Assembly (NCBI GenBank): GCA_026936325.1
Contig: JAPTHN010000008.1
Coordinates: 18,875,759 to 18,939,758, forward strand
Length of the DNA: 64,000 bases
Direction: 5' to 3'
DNA from: Platynereis dumerilii
Lineage: Eukaryota; Annelida; Polychaeta; Phyllodocida; Nereididae
In this document: one piece after another, positions 1 through 12,700 of the stretch
Position numbering within the stretch: the stretch's first letter is position 1
Layout: every line of letters starts with the position of its first letter
Made by a program: the position numbers and the translations under genes
The notes under the pieces: generated by a model
What the model was told of the DNA's origin: nothing
Databases searched by the model: none
What the model saw: only the letters and a program-made list of their open reading frames with translations

Positions 1-2550
1 GATACCAAGTCCAGAGGCGGAAACGGCGGACCCCAGGCGACTGCAGGGGTGCCGGGAAGAGGGCCAGCGTCAGGGAAGAGGCCAAAGCCCCAGAGGAGAG
101 CCAGGCGAGGAGGAGCCAAGGGTGGGCTCCAGCCCGGACATCAGCCCGGGCACACTGAGCAGCAGGAGGACAGCAGCAGGAGGGCAGCAGCCCCAGAAGA
201 AGCCAAAGAGCGCCACAGCACCGCCCAGGAAGAGCCGGACCCGCCGGGAAGGGCAACAGACCCCAGCCGGCAGGAAGGCAGACGAAGGCCCCACCAGGGA
301 GGGCCACGGCCATGGAGGGACCAAGCACCAGGAGTGGTGGGGAGTCCCAGGCCACTAGGGAAGAAGAGATCGAGGCCCCAAGGGGCAAAGTTGGGCAGAG
401 AGGCGCAGCCGAACCGAGGCAGCCCCATGCAGAACCAAACCATCGGGTTGAGGTAAGGGGAGGACATCGGAGAGGCCACCCCCAAGGCGTGCCAAAACCT
501 CGGAAGGTAGGCAGCGCCCAAAGGGCACGGGGTCAGCTGGCCAGGCAGGAGCCCGGCAAAAGAACGGAGACGATCCCAGGAGACACCAGGTCCGGGGCAT
601 GGCGAGCCGAAGAGACTGGCCCAAGACCAGGATCCCCAGGCCAAAGCAAGGAAGCCAGCTCCCAGCGACGGCCAGCAGAGGGGACCCGGACTGAGGACGA
701 TCAACCGGGAAGGACGACCCACCGGGGAGCAGGAACAGACAGGTGTGCCCAAGCCGAAGCAGCAAGGGACAGTCCAACACAGCCAGGGAGAATGGGGTAC
801 CCGAGTGGCCAGGCCAACCGCAGAGGAGGCCGGGCTCACCAGCCGAAACCGGTCAGCGCAAGCCCAGGAGGCACGGCAGAGTCAGAGGCATAGCCAGAGA
901 CCCCACCGGCAGCAGGAACCATTGGAAGACCAGGCGGCGAAGCAGGAAGAGCCACGCCAGACAAGTAGGCTCCCACCAGTAGAAACCAGCCGGAACAAGT
1001 CCGAGACGCAAGTCAGGGTCCGGGGCACGCCCAGAGTCCGGGGCACACCCAGAGATCCAAGCCCAGGCACAAGGGAGGTCCAAAGCAACCAAACCAGCCG
1101 CAAGAGGAAGCGAAGAGGCGCTCTCCAGAGGCAGCCCAGGAACCAAGCCAGCGAGAGGTATGGGGTACCCGAGCAGGGAGACCAGCCGCAGGAGAGGCAA
1201 GAGAGGTCAGCCAGCCTCAGGAGAGGCTGGCCATGGATGACCAAGCAGCAGAGTCATGTCGGCGGGAGGCGAGATTGGCCAGCAGCCGGACCCGGCTAGG
1301 GGGACAGGGGCACCCTAGCAGGCCGGCCAGCAGCCGGAGAGACAGGCCAGCAGCAGGAGAGGCAGCCCAGCTAAGGGTATGGGGGTACCCAGCAGGCAGG
1401 CGTGCAGCAGGAGAGGCAGACTCCCAGCAGGAGAGGCAGACTCCCAGCAGGAGAGGCAGCCCAGGAGCCCGGGCCAGCTAAGGGTATGGGGGTACCCGAG
1501 CAGGCAGGCTGGCCGCAGAAGATGCAGGCTGTCAGCAGGAGAGGCAGGCTCTCAGCAGGAGAGGCAGGCCAGCAGCAGGCGAGGTAGGCCAGAAGCCGGA
1601 GGGGCAGGCCATCATCAGGAGAGGCAGAACCAGAGCCAGGGCCAGCCAGGGTTATGGGGGACCCTAGCAGGCAGGCCAGCACCCGGAGAGGCCGGCCAGC
1701 AGCAGACGCAGCAGGCAAGGCCGGTCAACAGCAGGAGAGGCAGGCCAGCCTCAGGAGAGGAAGGCCAGCAGCCGGAGAGGCAGCTCCGGGGCCAGAACCA
1801 GGTAGGGGGTGTGAAGGTACCCCAGCAGGCCGGCAAACATCAGGAGATGCGGACCCAACCAGTCGGAACCAGCAGGGATAAGAAAGGATCCGGGAAAACA
1901 TCAAAAGAGTCATGGGCAGAGCCCGAGACCCAGACCATAATCCCAGGAGGAGTCCAATATCCGGGGCTGCACCAGGAGGCAGCCCCAGGAGGCCACAACC
2001 ACTGTGGAAAGAACAGCAGCAGGGGCCAGGCCCAGTGAGGGGGGCCGGAGGGACCCGAACCGGTCGGCCATCATCAGGAGAGGCTGACCCTACCAGTCGG
2101 AACCGGCAGGGCAAGAAGAGTCATGGGCAGAGCCCGAGACCAAGAACAGCACCCCAGGAGGTCCAGGAGGAGTCCAATGTCCAGGAGGCAGCGCCAGGAG
2201 GCAGGGCCCACAGTGGAAAGAACAGCAGCACGGAGCCCAGTAGGATCACCCAGTGGGACGCCCGCAGCCACCAGCCAACACGACGTCATCGAGGTGCAGC
2301 CCGGGTCCCAGCGTGTAGAGCCAGCGGGACGCCGTAGACATCAAATAAGCAGCCAGGAAGCGGCCGCTCGACCAGGTGCGCGTCAGCGAGGTGCACCCGG
2401 TGCTCGACCAGTGGGATCCACGTGGAAGCCAACGATCGTTTGCAGCGTTGAAACTGGAGGTAAACGCTCAAAAAACGAAGCAAAACATTCATTCCAAGCA
2501 GCAGAAGCAGCCATAAACCAAATAAAACCATCAGGAGAGGCCTAATGGCG
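1..2550. repeat. T-poor degenerate minisatellite
   Basis: About 2.5 kb whose plus strand is strongly depleted in T and rich in G, A and C. Imperfect copies of a roughly 20-base motif (AGGAGAGGCAGGCCAGCAGC and variants) are densest at 1320-1790. A longer period is marked by GGTATGGGGTACCC-like junctions near 790, 1158, 1375, 1485 and 1805. The part from about 2250 is more CpG-rich and contains a NotI site. Long open frames exist in several registers only because T-containing stop codons are rare, so I call no gene here. It may be an intron or flank of the minus-strand gene proposed just to the right. It runs off the left edge. Confidence 0.7.
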
Positions 2551-2858
2551 TGGAAGAGGGCGAAAAAGTCGCAACAGCGACGGCTCATCTGACCCGGACG
2601 CCATGTTGAGGGGCGAACGGCCAAGTGAAATTACGTCGGACTTCGTAGAAGACGAAGCAAAAAACCAAGTGAATGGCCAAAAAACAAGGAAATTAGGCAC
2701 CAAGAAGCACGGAATTCATGAGTGAGAGCATGTACAATGTCTAAACACTCGAAAAACACGTGCAACCGCCGTAATAATCAACACAGCGGCCGCCATGACG
2801 GCCAGACTGCAATGAAACGACGAAGTTTGAGGCGACAAATAGGGTAAAATAAACTTAC

Positions 2859-2932
2859 CTGGATACAGTTTAGCCCTGTAAACCGTAAAAAAGAACCTAG
2901 AAAACGAAATACAACGTAAATAACCCATTGTC
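2859..2932 (-). other. Candidate first exon of a minus-strand gene
   Basis: On the minus strand an ATG at 2932-2930 opens a short frame (MTMGYLRCISFSRFFFTVYR..., 20 residues shown) that reaches a perfect CAG|GTAAGT splice donor, with exon end at 2859. I recognise no family. Later exons would lie to the left, in or beyond the minisatellite, and none was found. The exon could also be an untranslated leader with a fortuitous ATG. Evidence is limited to the donor and the promoter-like DNA upstream. Confidence 0.3.
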
Positions 2933-3080
2933 AAGGCCCCAATCGACTGTAAACAAGCGGCTGTCTAGCACACGTCCGATGCGTAGGACAGCCGAGAAGA
3001 AAGAGGATTAGAGGAAGTCGGGAGCGCAAGGGATTATGGGTATTAGGTGGTCTGGCAATGGCGCCAAATTTTAAATCTCG
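2933..3080 (-). promoter_or_regulatory. Possible CpG-containing promoter for leftward transcription
   Basis: This DNA is higher in G+C and CpG than the intron-like DNA to its right. It holds an ATTGG (CCAAT) element just upstream of the candidate ATG, an ACTTCC ETS-like core on the minus strand near 3015, and GGCGCC near 3060. NotI sites at about 2361 and 2784 fall in the same CpG-rich stretch. No TATA box is evident. The call is inferred from composition and motifs only. Confidence 0.3.
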
Positions 3081-3186
3081 GCTGTGGACAAGCGAAACGC
3101 TTGTTTGAGAAGATAAATGCACAAGTAAGCGTTGTCACTCTCTTAGATGAGTGACAATAAGTCTGTGGGCCATGAGCGAAGATAGA

Positions 3187-3351
3187 GAGTACATTTGAAG
3201 CGCTCGATTTAGTTAATTTACGCTTCATTTATACCAATATGCAAATTCGTATACTCCAAATACGCTCCCTTGTAGAAAAGTACAGGAATTTTTGCAGTAA
3301 AATCGGAGTACATTTGGTTATTTAAATAATTTGAGCACTTCAAATGTACTC
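3187..3351. repeat. Foldback MITE, copy A
   Basis: Ends are inverted: GAGTACATTTGAAGCGCTC on the left against the complement of GAGCACTTCAAATGTACTC on the right. The interior also holds inverted ATTTAAAT-type stretches. A related copy lies at 28349-28518 in the last intron of AKAP14. There is no coding capacity. Confidence 0.6.
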
Positions 3352-3412
3352 TTTTTTCACCTGGGAAGGACACTCAGCACAGGAACAATGCATGATGTCA
3401 CAGCAGACTATT

Positions 3413-3608
3413 GATGGATGGATGATTGAGGCTGCACGTCCAGAATTTATGCTTTTTGTAGGCTAATGAGGACAGGATTACGACAGAGCAATGAGGCGAA
3501 GGATGATTCAAACTGTCGTACAACATAGGTACAGGTCACAACTGGTCACAGGCCAAAGCTGGAACCAAACCCAATACACAGTGATTGGAAGAGCAGAGGG
3601 CTAACCCC
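3413..3608 (-). repeat. tRNA-derived SINE (GATG-tailed family), diverged
   Basis: Read on the minus strand it has a degenerate tRNA-like head at the right end, then the family body (complement of TAGGCTAATGAGGACAGG), and ends in a (CATC)n tail seen on the plus strand as GATGGATGGATGATT. It is the most diverged of the copies in this window. Confidence 0.6.
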
Positions 3609-3743
3609 ATATAAATTGAAGTTATTGACAATCACATTTAAACTGTACAGAACAAGTAATATACACTTTGCAAACTTTATATTCATATTTACAATAAATA
3701 CATTAAATACATTAACTAAACATTCCTAACTACATTAATTCGG

Positions 3744-6700
3744 CTATCCCTCCTCCATGTCAGTGTCTATTGCCATATTACTGCTATCGGCGAGAGAAAT
3801 GTCTTTTTCGGAAGTGACGCTTAAGTCCGTCATGGAGTCTAATTGAGATAACGATAACTGGGCTGGTTCTAATTCTGACGTTGACGATTGCGAGATATCC
3901 AGTTTTCCGTCATAGGTGTAGGATGGTAACTCATCTGGAACGCCTAGAAAAAGAATTACATCTGTGCTTTTATATAATATTGAATAAGGATCATATAATA
4001 TGATCAATATGGATTTTATTTCAACTCTCTCTACTTCTATACAGTCATAAAACAGAGTTAACAGACTAAATAACTATCAAAAATTTCAAACAAAGTAAAC
4101 AGAAATTTTAATACTTCATTCTTCATTTCATTTCAGGAGTTAAACGAAAATTTTGCAGGTCTGGCGAGATGAATTTTTTTCAAAAATGTATTGAGACCTT
4201 TTAATGCTCATTGACCATCACTAGTTTGCCGAGTAAGTTTTTCTTTCTGTGCTAAAATTTTTTAGCAACAAAGTCCAAAGACTCTTCTATCCGAAACAAA
4301 TTATTGGAGAAAGCATTTTTAAAAATAATATTCTTATTTTAGCAGTCAATTTACACATTATCTTAAAACAAAATCCTTTACCTTCACAGGGCGGCATTTC
4401 CGTCAGAAGTTCCTCAATGGCATGACCCAACATCGTAGTAGAGAATGTATCATCCCTCCGTAATCCTAACGCCTGGAAAGACGATACAAATGAACATTAC
4501 AGCAACTGGGAGAGACAGACATCACAAATGTTTTTTTTTAAAGCAAACATTATAACATCCACACAAAGCAGCCAAATAGCTGCTGCGCAGAAGAGAAATT
4601 AATTTTTTAAATTTTTATTCTAGGCCTCGTTGTATAAATGTTATAGCCCAGAAATAATTGATTTTTAGCCTCTCGCTGCTCTTAGAGGCTCTCAAGGCAA
4701 TTTTTATAAGGCTGGTTGACAGTAGGTTGTAAAAAAAAGTCTAATGTCGTTTTTTAATGACGTCAATCAATAAAATAACAACGTAGGTTGATGGATGGAT
4801 GGATGGATGATTGGGGCTTTACATTCTGTATTTATGCACTTGGTAGGCTAATTAGGACAGGAGGAGGACACGGCAATGAGGTGAAAGATGATTGAAACAG
4901 CCATCCAACATAGGCCCAGGTGACCCGGCAAGAGCTGGACGCGAACCTCGGGCCCAAAGATTGGCAGCCCAGCATGCTACAAACCCTCCCCCTCTAAGGT
5001 CGCAGGTACGTTTTTTTTTTCGTTGGCAGAAAATCCGTTGAGTTGGTGATCCGAGAAGCTAAAAATATATAATGTCTGGCCTTACCTGATGAAAGTAGTC
5101 CACTGCAGCACTTGGGTTACCCATCAAAACATTGACGTATCCCATGGCCGATAACGTTGAAGGGTTTAACGGGGAAAGAACTAAGGCTTGACGGTGAAAT
5201 TCTAATGCTTCTTCGTAATTTCTGCAAATAATATCAATACAATGTCACAGGTTAGATATTTGTCAACAGTTTAAAGCAACTTTCACCATTCTTAAGCCCT
5301 TTCAAAATGACATTAGTAAAATTAGCTTTTGCAGACACTTATTACAGAATACAAAGTATTTTTCTGAAGGTCTTTCAGCTTTAGCAAAGATGAAGAGAAA
5401 TTTGCAGTCTTAGAGTTCTCTATGTTACTGTTTTTACATTTTTTAGGAGGCTAGACCTAATGAGATGCCTAGAAAATTTTAATTCCCCCCCAAAAAAGCG
5501 TATTCATACGCTAGCCCTTAGGCTTAGATATCTTGTTAATACAAATGACTTACTTCAGTTTCCGACACGTATGGCCAAGATTATTTAACAAGGGTTCCCA
5601 TTTTTCTGCCAACACTTCTTCGTCTATTCCTTTTACCATGTCCAGGGCTTTCCTAAAATGTTCATCAGCCTGCTCCCAGCTGAAAGAGAGAAATACAGAA
5701 GATAGGATGTACAGATAAGAAATTTCATGGATGCATAAGAAATAATTATAAATGTCATAAATTGATCTTGTCTCGACCCTCGAGAAGCTTCTCGAGAAAT
5801 ATTGAGCAGTAAAATAAAAGACATTTACTGGCCATTTGTGATTTTCCATTATTTACAAATAAGTTGGTTAATTTTTTTACAATTCAGATGCCAATTTAAG
5901 CTTCATTTATTTATTTGCATTCTAGTCATTTGCAAGTTTGACTTATCTATATCAGACACATTATCATTTCCTCAATTTAATTTAACGCGTTTTACATCCC
6001 TTCTAAATATAGACCAGTGGCAGCTAACTTACTAAGTTGCAAAACTTACTCTTTATTCTGAAAAGCAGTGACTCCCATCTCGTGTAGTACAAACGGATCC
6101 TCGGGGGCAATAGCTAGAGCTTGGTTAAAGAAACGAAGGGCTAGCTTGGTGTTATTAGTCAAGCCATACTCCAAGCCAATGTATAACACTGGTAGGTGAC
6201 ACCTAAAATAGAAAAATCAAGCTATCAAAAACATGAAATTGATACTTTATGTCCCATATTCATGCACTTGGAAGGCTAATTAGGAAAGGAGGAGGACACA
6301 ACAATGGGGTGAAGGATGATTGAAACCAGTGTCCAACATAAGTCCAGGTGACCCGCCCAGAGCCGTAATCGAACTCGTGACCCACCGATTGGCAGCCAAG
6401 TACGCCACAAACTGAGCTAACCCCCAAAAATATGAGACGTCAAAAATGAATCAAGAGTATTAAATGCAATATAACCTACCCTTTCATAAGTTGAGCAGCA
6501 GTAAAATAAGCGGCCATAGCTTGGTCATGCTCGTTTTCCACAGCAAACGAATGTCCGAACGCTAACCAGGCAGGTCCATATACTCGGTCTAACGTTGTGG
6601 CTTTGCTGAAAGGTACAAGAAATGAATATTATCATACTAGATGATTTCAATAATATGCACTATGCAGTACATGTATATAACTCATATGGCAAGAACTGAA

Positions 6701-9700
6701 GTTAAAAATAAAAGCAGTGTAAGATTTATGAAATTGCATGAATATTTTCTCATCTTTTTTTCAATTTTTTTTCGATCAATTGAATTCAGCCTTTCATAAA
6801 GATTTAAGTTTAAGTGTTAAATCTCTTTCACTTTTAAACCATTATGTGCATGTCATACTTTATAAAAAAATATTTTCTGATGCACAGTCCAAAAGACCTG
6901 CTGGGTGATGGATGATTCGGGCTTTACATTTTTATTTACACATTTTGGGGTGTACAGCAATTAGCAATTAGGTTAAGGATGATTAAAACTGGTGTTCAAT
7001 ATGACCCAGCCAGAACGGGGATCGAAACTAAGGACCCAGCGACCAGCAGCCCAGAGCACTACCAACTGAGCTCACACTCACACTGAAGACCTGCTGACTA
7101 AACGTGTCTCAAGATATTATGTATAGACACAAATATGCTTACAGCACACAAAAGCAAGATGAAAATGTAACGTCTAATGCGGCCTAATGGTCAAGATCGC
7201 CTGTCAACTGGCTTTGAGGGCGTGGGTTCAAATCTCACCCCGGGAACTCACTTTAGTCCAAGCCCATGGGACATTAAATGGAGGCGGGTTGTATCCAGTA
7301 TTCTATGCTGGGGCAACTAAAAGACCCTGGGCTACCCTGAATTAATAGGGTATGTTGCAGACTCCCAGTCTTCTCATCTTATTATCATACGACGGTCATC
7401 GAAAATAAAAGAGCAACTACCTCCACAAAAGATCATGGTCAGCCTGAGCTGCCCTGGCTGATCCAGGGTATACCAGCACAACACAAGTCAAGTCAACTGC
7501 ATTTGCTTACCTCAAAAACCTCCTGGCAGGATCATTTTTTCCGACAAGAAGATAGTAACAACCAACAGCAAACCAGGCAACCTGGAAACACAAGAATTTG
7601 AAAATTCAAAGACTTAGAAAGAGATTTATTGTCCCATTATGACAGACATTGACAGCAGAAGCATGCTCACTTGATCAATTTTCATGTTAACTGAGAACTC
7701 TTCCTCTCAGTCAAAATGGTCCAATTTGGTTACAGATGGATGGATGATCGCCAATATAGTTAAAATATAAACCATTTATGTTAAAGAGAATTGATACTTA
7801 CAGCTTTAGCAGGGAACAAATCAACCAACTTATGGGCCAAGTAGAAAAGACCTGTAAAATAACAGAAAACAAACAAACAATATGAGAAACCAAAAACCAC
7901 CAAATTGGAATGTTCGCAATGGTCTAAGTTCATTACAAATTTAATTCATTCTTTTTCTTATGTTTAATGGAACTGGCAAAATTAGATTTCTGCCTTTGTT
8001 ATCAAGTATTTCACAATCGTGACAATGCATTTTAAGTAACACAAATTGACTTACTATTTGATTTCCGCAGCTCAACAAGAATAGCAATGTGTAGAGGTAG
8101 ACAGTGCTCATTAAACGGATCTTTGCCCAGTACCCTGTGATAACAAAATGCACATGAATATATTTACATAAAATTTTAAAATAGAAATTCCACAAGCACG
8201 GTTCGCAAAGTTTTGAAAAAAATTTCAAATAAGGTAATTAAATGAAATAAATCATGATTTAAATACACTAAAATCATGATTTAAATCTTGATTAAAATTG
8301 TCTTTGACTTAAATCCGCTAACCCTGTCCACACGGTCTTGAGAACAATTTATCTAATTTTGGATCGAACCTAATATACGGTTCATAATCTTTTTGACACT
8401 TACCCAGTTGTGAGTTTAAAGCTCTGAGTGAAATCGCAGTTGTAATAATGTCTCTCAGCCACGGCCACCGTCACATCCAAGTTCTCACTCAATTTCTCCA
8501 GATTACCAGGAACCATTAAGTCATTCGGTTTGTCATACTGGAAAAAAAAAGCAGAACTTTCAGACTAGATTTATTTAAACAAGAAGGAGTAATCCTCATA
8601 TATATCAATTACTCACTAACACATTGATTCACATTTTAAAACAAACAGAGATGAAAAATATTTAGCAGTCTCTTTCTAACGTCTCAGAAATAGATGGATG
8701 GATGGGACTTTACGTCCTGTATTCATGCACTTGGTAGGCTTATTAGGACGGGGGAGGACACGGCAATGAGGCAAAGGATGATTGAAACAGCCGTCCAACA
8801 TAGGCCCAGGTGACCCGGCAAGAGCAGGATTCGAACCCTGGACCCAGCGATTGGCAGCCAGCATGCTACCGCTAGACCAACCCTCCCCCCCTCAAAAATA
8901 GATGTTGAATTGTTGATGCATACTGCATAGGCCCACAAAACCTACCTTTTTCAAACGTATTTCATAGAGAAATTTAACCAGTTCTATTTCATCATCACTG
9001 CACTGTGTGGAGAATTGCAATGAATCTAGAAGCTCCCGCTCTGAAACAGATGAAAGTAAAAATATTTGTCTGAAATATATTAATCAAAGAGTCTTTGTAC
9101 ACAGCTAACTTCAGCATGTTCAGAATCTATTTATTTTGGCTACGTTTAGCAGACACTCAGGGCTTTGGAGTCTGAGTCAGGAGTCTGAGTCGTACAGTCA
9201 GAGGTTTTTGGGTGGAGTCGGAGTCGAACTTTGATTTTCAGGTTGAGTCGGAGTTGAAAACTGAATTGGTGACTCCTGACTCCTAGAAATAATTAATATA
9301 ATTTACATAAACACAGTTACTTGCAAATTTTACATTAAAATCATATGAAAACTTTGTTGAATTACTTTTTCTCCCCTGCTAGCTATCTAATATTTGCGTG
9401 CAATAATGCCGATAAGCGGAGTTGAGAGTCGGAGTTGCAATTCAGGAGACTCAAGGAGTTTTCAGAAAGCCAGAGGAGTCAGGACTTGGAGTCGGTTCAC
9501 TTACTACCCGACTCCAAAGCCCTGTCAGACACAGCGATGAAATCAGATTTATAAATTTGAGTTGCACTTAAGCAGCATTAGAAAAAAATATTTGTGTGTT
9601 TTCTTAGATTTTTACGAGTATTCTTGTATTAAAAAAGTATTATTATTTAGGAAAGAACACACATAATATACTGAAATTTCCACTCAGTCAGACGAAGGGT

Positions 9701-12700
9701 TCACTGACCTTCTTGAGCAGATAACATGTGATGATGGACAAGATTGTGAAATGCTTCGAAACACCAGATGTCGTGCTGAAGGGCTTGGCGGAAACATTCT
9801 GCTGCTAGTCCTCTGTTTCCCATTGCTTCGTAGATCTGTTGGAAGAAAATACAGTGTAGTCAGGCGGCATTTGTTAAAATTGCAAGGCTACTTTAGACAA
9901 GCTGCCAACTCTAGTTTTTCACTTGAACTTTGTGGTTCACACTATAATAAAGGTAATCCAACTTGTTGTCAACATCACACATTGATTTTTAATTATTTTG
10001 TAATCAAATCAAATTACGCTAATTAATTAGCATAAAATCGCAATTTGATAAAGCTTTGGAGTCAATATGTGCATCCTTATGCATGTAATATTATTAATTT
10101 TTCTTGATGAATGATCTAATCAATAAGGTGCCAGTCTGGTGGATAACTATAGATGTCATAATTATTATAATATAAGTGAATTTTTTACGATAATGACCAA
10201 TTTGGTGTCATAAAGTACAAATTTGTTTGGACTGTCCAGGTTAATCAAAACCACAAGCACTGGAATTTCTCTGGTACTTCTACAGACTATGAAATATCAA
10301 ATAGCTACAAGAATTGATAATTTGTATCATCAGTGATTTCTGCACATATCTTAATTTGCTTCCATGCTCAATTGCTCATGACCAATACCCAGGGAAGAGC
10401 TGCCGGGATTCCAATCTCAGTGTCACGATTGGATAGCTTCATGTTTGACTTCAAATTGTTCTTATGAGTTTTTCATTTTCATCTATTGAGAAGGGGTAGT
10501 AAATAGTGATTGCAAAATGAATTCCTTTCTATAAAAACAATACTAATTGTATCTTAGCATTCTTAGGTGCGACAAGAAAGTTAGGTACCCATGTCTCTCT
10601 GCCTCGATATAGCCCATTAAGGTACTGCAGAGGCGTAAAACACAAACACACACACACACAGGTACCCATGTCTCCTACCACCAAACTTCATCTGGTGATT
10701 GAAAATCTTCTGTGATTAGTTGTCATGATCTTCAGATTGGTATTCTAAAGATTTAAATGAAGAAAGGAAAGTTTATTTTGTGCTTCTGAACTCTTGAACT
10801 GGCGAAGTTACTCAGATCTTGCTTAGCACCACCTTCCAAAGATATTTTGAATAGCATTAAGCAAGCTTTTTGCTGATTATATTTGCTTTTTAGTACTTGC
10901 TTTTTAGAAATTACTGGTGGTCTCAGAATTTGCAGGTGTCAAAATTCCATTCAATTGGAAAACATGTTGCCACAATCACAGACACTGTGGAATGAGTATC
11001 CACAATAGGAGCATTTTGAAGAGAATAGGTCGATTGTCCTCAGAAATGAAGTTTTATGGCATGTTATAGTCACCCTGCCAAGACAACTGCATGGGAGGAT
11101 GGTTATAGTGTGATTAACTTATTTTCTAAGAGTTCAACCAGCTTTTCTCTACCATCAAAGGCAAGTTTAGCTAACAGTAACCTCCAAAGTCTGATGTCTG
11201 CTGCTGAAAACTGTCTCGAACGCATTGTACATTGCTTGCATATTACAACTACAAAGCATGGATCCTCAAGCCTGGAAAAGTTTGGATGATGGCAACTCTG
11301 ATATTTTGTCATTTCATAAAATGACATTTCATTTACAGCCAGATCTGAATCAATAGCACAAGATGATGATTATGGCTATCTTGGACTCAGTCAGTGACAA
11401 TGCTCTTGAAAAGTATATTTCTCCATTGCACTCTGCCTTTCCAGGGTTGTACAAGAAATAAAAAGATAATTCTTGAGTTGAACCAAGAAAGGTATGTTCA
11501 CTTCATCATGAGTGATGGAATGGAAGGAAGGAGCAAGATGACCCTGAATGTTACCAAGATTTTCTAAATCCTCACTAAGTAGAATAATCCCTCAAACAAG
11601 ACCTATGTTAGAGTCAAGGAGGGTAAATCCGTCCACTTTTGGCTAATACTATATTTCCAGGACAATGGGAGTAGACATGAAAATAAAAATTAGTCCCTTG
11701 GAAGGGGCTTATTTCGTACTATCACCAGCAGCCAAAAAAAAGTCAAAGATTTAAATATTTTTGCTGAAACCATGGCAACAAAATTGAAGGTCAGGGCACC
11801 TAAATCCGTCCACCCTGCTGGTAAATCCGTCCAGCAAGGATGGTAAATCCGTCCACAGGGCTTAAATCAGCACAAACTTATCATATCTTGTTATTTTTTC
11901 AAATGTTGCAATCTATTAACATTCAAGAAAGGATTTTCTGTGGATTGCAGATTAATAGGATGCTGATTGCACTTATAGCAGAAGTATTAAATAAGATAGG
12001 TCAAGTTGACAATCAAGAATTTCAATTTACTGCCTTAATTGTAATTGAAAAACCCTTTAAGCCCAATCAAGTGGTCTAATTGCTCAATCTAGTTTCTTTA
12101 ATCAGTGTTATGCCATTTATAGATATTAAAAGTCATAAAAGTACTTTAAAACCCCATTTGAAGTGGGTGGACGGATTTACAATCACCTATTGCAGCCAGT
12201 TTTAAAGTAATGATGGCAATTCCGTCCACTTTTATTTCTGTAGTATCTCCTTTCCAGGTATTGCAATTAAGTTAATTTAGCAAATCTTACAAAAATAATA
12301 AAATTTTTCATCTCAATCAACAATTTTTCACTTCCAATTATTTTTTGTTGATGGAAAAATGCCAACAAGATTAGTTTCATCCACTACACAAAATGTCTGT
12401 GATGATGTCACAGGTTTTCATTGTATTCTTTCCTGTGTTTTAAATGGACCTGAAATATCATTTGAAATGCTGTTAACACAAAAAAACACGGCAAAATTTG
12501 TTGAAAAACTTGTTTCTCTTGCTTTTAAAACTCACACAACTGTAATAAATGTGATTGTATGCCTATATTAGAGGGTGGACGGATTTACCCTCCTGGACGG
12601 ATTTACCATCCCTGACTCTATACATTTAATGCAAGGACCTAAGTTGCGGTAACAACAAGTCACAAGTGCAGTGTGATATTGGGAACGGTTGGCATGCACT

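Noticed and set aside
49-2545. Long open frames (up to 219-232 codons) on both strands
   Set aside because: Stop codons are rare because the plus strand lacks T. Composition follows the minisatellite, and there is no conserved motif or splice context.
4790-8893. tRNA genes
   Set aside because: The tRNA-like segments lack a complete cloverleaf and are followed by SINE bodies and CATC tails.
11103-11327. Minus-strand 74-codon frame with a Cys pair and a helix-like stretch
   Set aside because: No family recognised, no splice context; probably worn transposon sequence.
11380-11575. Short plus-strand stretch resembling an RPA70-like fold (ERYVHFIMSDG)
   Set aside because: Too short and isolated in a CDC16 intron; similarity rests on a few residues.
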